From NCBI GenBank assembly GCA_963576725.1, contig OY755242.1, forward strand, positions 3,117,593 to 3,181,592: a stretch of DNA of 64,000 nt, written 5' to 3'. Positions within the stretch are counted from its first letter, which is position 1. The number at the start of each line of letters is the position of its first letter. The position numbers were made by a program, and so were the translations under genes. This document shows positions 9,990 through 18,774 of this stretch, piece by piece. The notes under the pieces were generated by a model. The model saw only the letters and a program-made list of their open reading frames with translations. It did no database searches and was not told where the DNA came from. The DNA is from Azorinus chamasolen. Its lineage: Eukaryota; Mollusca; Bivalvia; Cardiida; Solecurtidae.

Positions 9990-10720
9990 TGCACAATTAT
10001 CCTCTGCATCAATTTTGCGCTTCTTTCCAAAAACCTTCGGATTAGGGCAGTCAAGTTACTCAGCATCTTACCCAGATCTAAACTGTTTAACGTCTTTAAG
10101 CGCATTTATATACAGGGCAGACAACGATCAGACAGCTTCTGTAGAATCAATCTGATAGGGTCTGCTTTGTTTATAGACTAAACTTGATTCTGCAGTTCCT
10201 GCTACGGCAAAAACATTCTGTGTTTATATGCCAGATGTATATATTTTAAGGACCACATATGGATTAGGTGGACTGATGTATATATACATAGTACGACGTA
10301 AGGATTAGGTAGACCCATGTATATACTGAAAGTGTTAAATAAGGCTGAGGTAGACCGATGTATAGATTTAAGTGAGTGAGTTGGGTTTTACATCCGACCA
10401 ACAGTATTTCAGTTATTTGCAGACTGTACTCGCTTGAGACAAGTTATAATGCTGCATCACTGGAATGCCCCTGCCACGGGCACATGGCAAGGCACCCACC
10501 CAGTCACATCCTGACACCGGGCTGACCAGTCCTAGAACTACCCCTTTAATGTCAATTGTAGACAGGGGAGCTACTAGTTCAAACTTTAAATTACTTTAGG
10601 TCTGTCGCGGCCAGGAATTGAACCCACGACCTTCCGTACGGCAGGCGGACGCTCTACCACCGAGTCACGCGACCGGTGTATAGATTTGAAGGATAAAACC
10701 TATCCAGATCCAAACTGTTT
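9990..10720. repeat. Duplicated segment, copy 1 (interrupted by SINE)
   Basis: The run from GGGCAGACAACGATCAGACAG to GATGTATAGATTTAAG corresponds to 11030-11560, with the same order of ATGTATATATTTTAAGGAC, GGATTAGGTGGAC and GTAGACC(C/A)ATGTATATA modules. This copy carries the SINE at 10373-10673. Confidence 0.7.
10373..10673 (-). mobile_element. tRNA-derived SINE
   Basis: On the minus strand the element begins with a tRNA-like head, GTCGCGTGACTCGGTGGTAG with the A-box in TGGTAGAGC, a B-box GGTTCAATTCC, and a closing CGCGAC that pairs with the opening GTCGCG. A body of about 220 bp ends near GTTTTACATC...CACTCACT. Near-identical flanks, GATGTATAGATTTAAG on the left and GGTGTATAGATTTGAAG on the right, are the target-site duplication. 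The related segment at 11536-11555 is the empty site. Confidence 0.85.
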
Positions 10721-10796
10721 GTTAGCGTCACCAAAACATTATATTTTAGTGTTCTGTCCTTAATCATTTACCTCTTAGAAAAGCCTTTTACCCTTT

Positions 10797-11000
10797 CCTC
10801 CATGAATATTCATATAAGAAATAATGACATCATGAATATTAATTAGATCAATTTGTTATAATAGCACAAAGACACATGAAGTTTTTGATATGGTTGAAAA
10901 TGTATCATCTAGCAAACATAACAGATGTTGATCAACCAGCTCCTATACGAGCCATCTGATCTGGGTCTCCCCGGTTTGCAAAGTCGAAGAAAGGCATGTT
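10797..11000. repeat. Palindromic MITE copy
   Basis: CCCTTTCCTCCATGAATATTC is followed by GATGTTGATCAACCAGCTCC/GAGCCATCTGATCTGGGTCT and ends GTGTAAAGGGTTAA. It is a nearly complete copy and shows the uninterrupted TTAATTAGATCAATTTG sequence. Confidence 0.6.
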
Positions 11001-11029
11001 TATGGTGTAAAGGGTTAAACGCCTTTGCA

Positions 11030-11560
11030 TAGTACAGAATAGACAAATATCAGACAGCTTCAGTAGGACAAATCTGAAAGAGTCCGCTTTGTTTGTTTAT
11101 AGACTAAATATAGATTCTACAGTTTGTGCCATATCCAAAACATTCGTTTATGCCAGATGTATATATTTTAAGGACAACGTATGGATTAGGTGGACCGACG
11201 TATATATTCAAAGTATGACGTAAGGATTAGGTAGACCAATGTATATATTGAATGTGCAACATAAAGTTTGGTTTGGTTTTATCAGGTTTTACACCGCTTT
11301 AACAGTATTTCAGTCATATCATGCTGTTCAGCTAATAACAGGTGGAGGAAGACCCCAGAGGTTCCCAGACCCCAGAGGTTCTCTGCGCACAGAACAGATT
11401 GCATTGTTTCGAGCACAGAACATCCGGGTAGAACCACAGACCTATCTCGAGCCAGCTTAAATGCTTCCTTACATGAAAAATCCAAATGCACATACCAATG
11501 TATATACTCAAAATGCGACATAAGGCTTAGGTAGACCGATGTATAGATTTGAAGGACAAA
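11030..11560. repeat. Duplicated segment, copy 2 (SINE-empty, with SINE-body fragment)
   Basis: This is the partner of 9990-10720. The stretch CCGATGTATAGATTTGAAGG at 11536-11555 is uninterrupted here. It carries its own insertion of a SINE-body fragment at 11262-11470. Confidence 0.65.
11262..11470 (-). mobile_element. SINE body fragment without tRNA head
   Basis: TCAGGTTTTACACCGCTTTA and ACAGTATTTCAGTCATATCA match the body order of the SINE at 10373. GGTGGAGGAAGACCCCAGAG follows, a recurrent mollusc SINE-body motif (from general knowledge, not searched). The tRNA head is missing. Confidence 0.55.
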
Positions 11561-11562
11561 TC

Positions 11563-12220
11563 TTACCTTTTGTGGTACTTGATTTTAGTAATTTTGGTAG
11601 AGAGATTATAAAACGCTATTCCTACGAAATACCATTCAAACTGAACCACCAGTTTTTGAGAAGAATTTTAGTTTTCTAAGTTTAGCCCGGTCCCTGGTAT
11701 GTATCAGCATAACTTAAGCAAATTTTGATAAAGGGTCATGAGGCAATTACTCCTTCAAAATACCATTCCAATTGGACAAACTGTTTTGGAAAATGTCACA
11801 GGAAGAGTTTTTCTGTCAAATATCTTTCAGTTCTGGCCACTGTTTTGGAGATGTTTAAAGAATTTTCCTTCGGGTGCCATCACAACCAGTTCTACACAGA
11901 TCCAGATTCTTTAAGAAATGCAAATGAGAGAAATGCTATGGTAAAATTGTATAATTATTTACCTTTCTTCTCCACCATGTGGCTTGCATCATCATAAGCG
12001 TAAACAATTTCATCCCCTTGCTGTAAATTAGTTGTGCTGTCAAACACCTTAAAATGTATATATCTGTATGGCTGTCAGATGGTTATGCATCATCTATCAT
12101 TTGGCATACATCCCCAAACCAATCATCAGTATCCATACTGAAAAATATTTATAATTCAAGCATAAACTAGCCTAGTCCATGTATATGAAATTCTATAATC
12201 ACTTCTGACTATTTAGTTTA
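11563..12220. other. Unassigned spacer with one weak exon-like stretch
   Basis: No repeat is recognised. On the minus strand 12020-11963 has TTTACAG before it and GTAAAT after it, and reads QGDEIVYAYDDASHMVEKK. Length (58 nt), a poor pyrimidine tract and no recognised homology make this only a weak exon candidate. Confidence 0.25.
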
Positions 12221-13352
12221 GTCATGACCAACTACCACAGCAGGTTTGAAGATCCTAAGCCAAACCCTTAAGTAGTTATTGATTGGAAACTATTTTACCA
12301 GTTAAGGTCATGGTGACCTTGACCTTTGACCTAGGGACCTAAAAAACAAAAGGGGTCATCTAGTGATCATGACCAACCACCACAGCAAGTTTGAAGATCC
12401 TAAGCCAAACCTTTGAGCAGTTATTGATCACAAACCATTTCACCATTTAAGGTCATGGTGACCTTGACCTTTGGCCTAGTGTTCTCAAAAACAACAGGGC
12501 TCATCTAGTTGTCTTTACCAACCACCACAGCAAGTTAGAAGATCCTAAGCCAAGCCCTTGAGCAGTTATGGATCAGAAACCATTTTACCAGTTAAAGTCA
12601 GTGACCTTGACCTTTGACCTAGTGACCTTAAACAACAAAAGGGGTCATCTAGTGGTCATGACCAACTACTGCAGCAAGTTTGAAGATCCTAAGCCAAACC
12701 ACTGATCATTTATTGATCTGAAAACATTTCACAAGTTAAGGTCATGGTGACCTTGACCTTTGACCTAGTGAGCTAAAAAACAACAGGGCTCATCTGGTTG
12801 TCATGACCAATCACCTAAAGAAATCTGAAGATTCTAAGCCAAACCCTTGAGCAGTTATTGATCAGAAACCATTTTACCAGTTAAGGTCATGTTGACCTTG
12901 ACCTAGTGACCTCAAAAACAATAGGGGTCATCCAGTGGTCATGACCAATGATCACAGCAAGTTTGAAGATTCTATGCTAAACCCTTTAGCAGTTCTTGAT
13001 CGGAAACCATTTAACCAGTTAAAGTCATAGTGACCTTGACCTTTGACTAGTGACCTTAAACAACAAAAGGGGTCATCCAGTGGTCATGACCAACCACCAC
13101 AGCAAGTTTGAAGATCCTAAGCTAAACCCTTGAACAGTTATTGATCGGAAACCATTTAACCAGTTGAAGTCATGGTGACCTTGACCTATGACCTCAAAAA
13201 CAATAGGGGTCATCTAGTGGTCAATTACCAACCACCACAGCAAGTTTGAAGATTCTATGCCAAGTCGTTTATTAGTTATTGTTCGGAAACCATCGATCTA
13301 CCGACCTACCGATATGTGCAAAGCAATATACCTCCATTTTTTAAAAAGGGTG
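12221..13352 (+). mobile_element. Helentron/pearl-like element C (5' end missing) with ~145-bp array
   Basis: Units of about 145 bp carry GGTCATGGTGACCTTGACC and then GTCATGACCAACCACCACAG. Marker TGACC starts fall at 12314, 12459, 12602, 12748, 12893, 13031 and 13176. The array ends in a short ACCGACC tract and a 3' hairpin built from TATACC and GGTATA around an A/T-rich loop (13312-13352). The architecture matches elements A, B and D, but no 5' terminus was found. Confidence 0.6.
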
Positions 13353-13453
13353 GTATAACAAGAGCACCGCAAGCGGGTGCGAATGCTCGTCTGTTATCAT
13401 TTAGAGTTACGATAATAGCTCCTGGTTTCTTTGAAACAGATAAGCTAAAAAAT
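13353..13453 (+). mobile_element. Minimal Helentron-like element B (about 100 bp)
   Basis: It opens ACAAGAG plus the GCACCGC/GCGGGTGC hairpin and GCTCGTCTGTT, and closes with GGTTTCTTTGAAACAG, AAGC and an A-run. It has essentially only the two termini, with no tandem array. It abuts the 3' hairpin of element C directly. Confidence 0.55.
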
Positions 13454-13596
13454 GAAGTGAATATCTTATTCAATAAAATGTTATGGCCATCCTCATTTTT
13501 GCAGATTTAGGTAAAGTGCAAAATCAACTCAGCTTCTGATCTTGTTCAATAAAATATGTGTGGGAAGTTTTATTGATATCCTTTTAACAGAAAACA

Positions 13597-14070
13597 AGAG
13601 GGCCAGAATGGCCCTGAAGCGCTCATCAGACAATCAGAGAAGATTTTCAAAGTTTTCGCTATATGTTTCTATAGAAAACTAGCCGGCCCTGGGACGGGCC
13701 AATTTTGACCCCAGAGGAATAATTAAGAAAAACTTGTAGGGGACCTGAACTTGATGCTATAAGCCAAATATGAAAGCTGAGATTAATCTTCCAGTTTCAG
13801 AGAAGAAGATTTTCAAAGTTTTCTCGATATGTTTCTATTGAAAACTGCCCACCCCTGTGGCAGGGCCAATTTTGACCCAAGGGTCATAATTTATATAACT
13901 TTTGTAGACGACCTGAACATGATGCTATGTGCCAAATATGAAAGCTGCTAGCCTTCCAGTTTCAGAGAAGGAGATTTTAAAAGATTTCACTATTTGTTTC
14001 TATCGAAAACTGTCCACCCCTGGGGCTGGACCAATTTTGACCCAGGGGCCATAATTTACATAACTTTTGT
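13597..14070 (+). mobile_element. Element A copy, 5' part only
   Basis: ACAAGAGGGCC with its hairpin and GCTCATCAG open three units of about 165 bp (AGATTTTCAAAG at 13641, 13807 and a variant at 13972). At about 14070 the sequence changes abruptly to the TTGACCTTTGACC array, so the 3' end is lost. Confidence 0.6.
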
Positions 14071-14870
14071 AGTCATTTTGACCTTTGACCTAGTGACCTC
14101 AAAAACATCAGGCTCATCTAGTTCACATGACCTAAGCAAATTTGAAGATCTTAAGTCAAACCCTTGAGCAGTTATGGATCAGAAACCATTTTACCAGTTA
14201 AAGTCATAGTGACCTTGACCTTTGACCTAGTGACCTTAAAATACAATAGGGGTCATCCAGTGGTCATGACCAACTACCGCAGCAAGTTTGAAGATCCTAA
14301 GCCAAACCACTGATCATTTATTGATCTGAAAACATTTCACAAGTTAAGGTCATGGTGACCTTGACCTTTGACCTAGTGAGCTACAAAACAACAGGGCTCA
14401 TCTAGTTGTCATGACCAACCACCTAAGGAAATCTGAAGATTCTAAGCCAAACCCTCGAGCAGTTATTGATCAGAAACCATTGTGACCTTGACCTTTGACC
14501 TAGTGACCTCAAAGACAATAGGGGTCATCCAGTGGTCATGACCAACCACCACAGCAAGTTTAAAGATTCTATGCTAAACCCTTGGGCAGTTATTGATCGG
14601 AAACCATTTAACCAGTTAAAGTCATGGTGACCTTGACCTATGACCTCAAAAACATTAGGGGTCATCTAGTGGTCATGACCAACCATCACAGCAAGTTTGA
14701 AGATCCCAAGCCAAACCCTTGAGCAGTTATTGATTGGAAACTATTTCACCATTTTAGGTCATTGTGACCTTGACCTTTGACCTAGTGACCACAAAATAAT
14801 AGGTCATCTACTTGTCATGACCAACCACCACAGCAAGTTTGAAGATTCTATGCCAAGTCGTTTAGAATCA
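14071..14870 (+). repeat. Second ~145-bp TGACCT array (duplicate of part of element C)
   Basis: Unit-specific variants occur in the same order as in 12595-13296, for example AACCACTGATCATTTATTGA followed one unit later by CACCTAAGGAAATCTGAAG. This indicates segmental duplication rather than independent arrays. Confidence 0.75.
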
Positions 14871-14880
14871 TTTCTCCATG

Positions 14881-15371
14881 GCAAGAGCACCACAAGCGGA
14901 TGCGAATGCTCGTCTGTTATCATTTAGGTATGTGTGGATAGGCCTTGTCAAGATGAACATGCATACCAACAAGAGCACCGCAAGCGGGTGCAAACGCTTG
15001 TCGTCATTGTCAAAAAATATAAAGGGCAATAACTACAAAATTTATGGTTCTTATGTAGGGGCCTTCCCTTCAATGAGATCTACTAACCTATGAAGTTTCA
15101 TGTTGATACCTCTTATACTTTTCGAGTTATGGTCAATGTTAAGATTTCGGAGGACAACGACAAAATCGACGCGGATGCCCAAGTTACAACAATAGCTCGT
15201 GATTTCTTCGAAACAGACGAGCCAAAAATGAAGGTTGCAAATGAAAAATTGAAGAAGTTATGGTCAATGTTAAGATTTCAGACGACAACGACGACAATGA
15301 CAACAACAACAACATGGTTGCAGAGTTACGATAATAGCTCCTGGTTTCTTCGAAACAGACGAGCTAAAAAA
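14881..15371 (+). mobile_element. Element B, outer copy interrupted by an inner B copy
   Basis: The outer ends are GCTCGTCTGTT (near 14909) and AACAGACGAGC (near 15355), an exact 11-bp complement, followed by TAAAAAA. An inner copy, 14969-15228, begins ACAAGAGCACCGC and ends AAACAGACGAGCCAAAAA. Both carry a GACGACAACGAC-type tract before the 3' hairpin. Confidence 0.6.
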
Positions 15372-15546
15372 TGAAGTGAATATCTTATTCAATAAAATGT
15401 TATGGCCGTCCTCATTTTTGCAGATTTAGGTAAAGTGCAAGGGCCATAACTCTGTAACAACAATTTGAATGAACTTCAAAATCAGCTTCTGAATTTGTTC
15501 AATAAAATATGTGTGGGAAGTTTTATTGATATCCTTTTAACAGAAA

Positions 15547-15881
15547 ACAAGAGGGCCAGAATGGCCCTGAAGCGCTCACCAGACAATCAGAGGAGAAGAT
15601 TTTCAAAGTTTTCACTATATGTTTCTATATAAAACAATGCACCCCTGGGGCGGAGCCAATTTTGACCACAGAGACATAATTTATGTAACTTTTGTAGAGG
15701 ACCTACAGATGATGCTATGTGCCGAAGATGAAAGCTAAGACCCCTGTAGATTCAGAGGAGAAGAATTTTAAAGGTTCAAATTGTTGACGAATAACGACGC
15801 ACGACGCGCGCCGACAGACGACGGACACCAGGCGATCACAAAAGCTCACCCTGAGCACTTTGTGCTCTGGTGAGCTAAAAA
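15547..15881 (+). mobile_element. Helentron-like element A2 (complete, short)
   Basis: The ends are ACAAGAGGGCC-hairpin with GCTCACCAG (15574-15582), and a 3' hairpin containing CTGGTGAGC (15867-15875), then TAAAAA. A GACGACGGAC-type tract precedes the 3' hairpin. Its array is only about 1-2 units. Compared with A1, one subterminal base pair is swapped on both sides. Confidence 0.7.
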
Positions 15882-16178
15882 GCGTAAAAAGGCTTCTAGA
15901 TCATGTAACACACTGAACAAATAATTGAATGCAAAAATTGTCAAATGGTGAAATTCTCTCCTGACCATTCTATTCATAAGCTTGTCAGAATTAAATTTAT
16001 CAAAACCGATATGAAGCCACACAGTACAGGCACTTATGACACATATCCTAAACATTGAGACTGCCTTTGAATGAATTCATACACACATGATCTTACATGA
16101 AAAACACATTTTTTCTCAAACACATGTGTCTGTGAAAGAGATGAAGTTCTTGGTACCCATACATTTGAAAGCCCTTAC

Positions 16179-16279
16179 CTCAGTGTCCCAGATGATGGCA
16201 TCCTCCCAGTTTCCATAGATCAGCTCTTGGTTCTCTATCGGGAAGATTGAATACCATGTGTTGTCCTTGTCATCTCTCT
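16179..16279 (-). CDS. TAF1: TAF1-like exon (TFIID subunit 1), single exon
   Basis: On the minus strand a pyrimidine-rich TTTTTTTTTG...CCTTTGCAG acceptor precedes and GTAAGG follows a 101-nt open stretch. It starts with two bases of a split codon and ends on a full codon, encoding 33 residues that include NTWYSIFPIENQELIYGNWE and DAIIWDTE. I recognise this from the conserved segment of metazoan TAF1 with WYSIFPI(D/E)N...YG.WED.IIWD. TAF1 is the scaffold subunit of TFIID in the nucleus. No flanking TAF1 exon was identified, so the rest may lie beyond the window, in overlooked short exons, or this may be an isolated copy. Splice-site quality and a clean frame favour a real exon. Confidence 0.75.
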
Positions 16280-16382
16280 CTGCAAAGGAATGGAATACAA
16301 AAAAAAATCTTCACATAGACAATGGAGTGAACAAAAGTGAAAAACTGGCACAATGTATACCCAACCAAAGGGTATTTGCAAA

Positions 16383-16445
16383 CAGAATAGACGTAGATCA
16401 GACAGCTCTTGTACAAGTTGTTTGATCTGCGTCGACTCTGTTTGC
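16383..16445. repeat. Palindromic MITE core
   Basis: AACAGAATAGACGTAGATCA and GATCTGCGTCGACTCTGTTT form the two arms around GACAGCTCTTG/CAAGTTGTTTG. The flanks match the family's CTTGTGGAATAACTGATATG segment. Confidence 0.6.
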
Positions 16446-16705
16446 TTGTGGAATAACTGATATGATTCTACATATTGTGCCATGGTCAAAACTGCAGACC
16501 TGTGTTATGCCATTATAAAACATGAGCTAATCATGATGAGTCATTATTTCTTTTGTGTTAACTAAGACGAGTAATTTGGCAGATAATGTTGTCCAGATCA
16601 ATTCTATGAGTAGATACCTCTTTTCAAAACACACACACACATAGAGTGTCACACATTAACTCAAACCCAGATGAGGGTATACCATCTACAGCTATACATT
16701 TTATA

Positions 16706-16914
16706 CAGTAAAGTAAAACCTCTCTATAACGGCCACTAAATTACATCAAGTATTGTGTGTTAAAGACAGGTGGCTGCTTAAAGCAAGGTGAAAGTAAAAC
16801 AGAACGCTCCCATAGAACCGTTCTGTTTTACTTTCACCAAGTGCTTTAAGCAGCCACCTTACCTTAATACCAACTAATTAACACAATTTAATGGCCGTTA
16901 TAGAGCTTTTACTG
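16706..16914. mobile_element. Fully palindromic TA-flanked MITE
   Basis: Terminal CAGTAAAG...CTCTCTATAACGGCCA faces TGGCCGTTATAGAGC...TTTTACTG, and TA dinucleotides sit at 16704-16705 and 16915-16916. Most of its 209 bp is two inverted arms (GGTGGCTGCTTAAAGCA against TGCTTTAAGCAGCCACC; GTGAAAGTAAAACAGAACG against its complement) around an 11-bp loop. TA duplication suggests a Tc1/mariner/pogo-type source; no transposase is present. A second terminus fragment follows to about 16945. Confidence 0.75.
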
Positions 16915-16969
16915 TAGTGGCGGTTACAGAGAGTTTTTACTGTAGTTCTCACAATCTCTCCTTAGGCTT

Positions 16970-17720
16970 TCGAAAGGATCGTTCCTTTACCTAATGAATA
17001 TTAATGTAAGAAATATTGACACAATGAATATCTATTATCTGATAATGGAATTTGAACAAATAATTTTGTGGTATTTTCAGAAAATACAGAATCAGATCTA
17101 TATTTTGTTTGTACTCGTAAGTAATTATCGCCTGCAAAACTTTTCGTCTGCTTCAATTCTGAAAGTTCATTGTTTTTAAATGATTTTAACCCTTTCCTTC
17201 ATATACACATGTTTTCACGCATTTTCAAACAGAGTAGACCCAGATCAGACGGCTCCTATAGGATGAGGGTCTGCTCTGTTTGCTAATGGAATTTGCTATT
17301 CTGGTAGAGAAGCTAGAGTAGAGGACCAAAGTACATTGGAAGTAGCTAGGACCCATGCATTTGTGGTAAATGTAGACCCGGGACCCAAACAAACATGTCT
17401 GAGAAACCTGCTGTGTCTCCAGCCTGAGAATGTGTTGATAAATTCAAATCTAGCTCAGTCCAGCTGTATAGGGTACCTTTTTGTGAGCCTTGTCCTATGC
17501 CGGTCAGTGACTTCATCACTGGCATCGTGCTGCTTACCGGCTTCCATTGACCCCCAGGTCAGTCTGAAATAATGAGCAATCACAGAACTAATCAGGATCT
17601 GCTCTGTCTGCTTACGGAATTATAATAAAATCTGCCTCCACAGTCTCTACCAATACCAAAGCACTGTTCAGCTAATTAAAATTCATGATGTAAATATTTC
17701 ATACATGAATACTTAACACG
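16970..17720. repeat. Overlapping palindromic MITE copies
   Basis: ATGAATATTAATGTAAGAAA, CCCTTTCCTTCATATACACA, GAGTAGACCCAGATCAGACG with GGGTCTGCTCTGTTTG, and a final GGAAAGGGTTAA are seen. The middle (17336-17572) shows an unrelated stretch that I cannot assign. Confidence 0.5.
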
Positions 17721-18246
17721 GAAAGGGTTAAATAGGAATAAAGAAGGAACAGAAAACGGACCAAGACTGTCTTCCAGCTTTCTGAGGGGTTATACAATAA
17801 ACCAAACACATATTAACATTTATGATGAATATTTATGCAAGAAATAATGACACCGTGAACATTTTTAAGCTGAGTTTTCAAATGGCATATGAACACAGAT
17901 TTTTGAGCCATGGTAGAAACTGTACAATTGATATACAAAATTCAAAAAGGCATGAAAAGGTTTCTATAATGTAAAAGATTAACAAGTATTACTGTAACAC
18001 ATTGAACAATTGATTTAATGCAAAATTGTCTCATGAAATGGTGAAATTCTCAACTGATCTGGGTCTACTCTGTCTGCAAAATCATCTATATTAGGGACCC
18101 CCCAAACGTATTCATATACATGTACATGTACCAGGAAAAATGTCAAAAAGGTAATAACACTGGTAACAGACACTGGGATTGAAAAAAAATATTACAGATG
18201 AACAGGTTCAGATATCAGAGTAAATAAAGTAAAGTTTCAATAAATT
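17721..18246. other. Spacer with MITE debris
   Basis: Only partial family words (GATCTGGGTCTACTCTGTCT at about 18057) are recognised. There is no gene. Confidence 0.4.
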
Positions 18247-18248
18247 TG

Positions 18249-18500
18249 AAACAAGAGGGCCATGATGGCACTGAAATCGCTCACGAGAGGGAAATATTTT
18301 TAAAGTTTTAACTACATGTACGTTTCTAAACAAAACTGGACACCTGTTTTGTGGGGTGTTATTTGACCCTTTCTCTGTATGATTATAATGGCAAGCTTTC
18401 TGGGATGATTTGCTTTATTATAAATATTTTCTAAGTCAAATACCGAACGTTTACCGACCGTTAACTTGGAAAGCATATTTCGCACAAAACATATGTGGAA
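18249..18500 (+). mobile_element. Element A, 5' end fragment
   Basis: ACAAGAGGGCCATGATGGCA is followed by ATCGCTCACGAG and the TTTTTAAAGTTTTAACTAC...GTTTCTA body start. The 3' half is missing. Confidence 0.55.
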
Positions 18501-18774
18501 AAGTTTCATTTTCCATTACATATTACTACGCATAACCTAACAACTCCTTGATATATTGCGTATTTAGAAACGAACGACAACTCTTGTAGAGTACATTTCG
18601 TAACAAAACCAGTTCACACCGGGACGTTTCGAACACCTTCAGAATTAGAGTACTCACTACTGATGATTGTTTCAAAGCAGAAATTGTATAAAAATCGTGA
18701 TTTCAACAATTTATACAAACGGAATTGTTATGGAAATGGAAAATTAAAACTTGTTAACAATAACTGGTGATAAT

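Noticed and set aside
11963..12020. Minus-strand exon candidate QGDEIVYAYDDASHMVEKK
   Set aside because: Splice sites are minimal, the segment is 58 nt, and it does not match the TAF1 region expected after the 16179 exon. Noted only as weak.
17336..17572. 78-aa plus-strand frame with ordinary composition
   Set aside because: No recognised domain, no splice pair, and it is flanked by MITE pieces.
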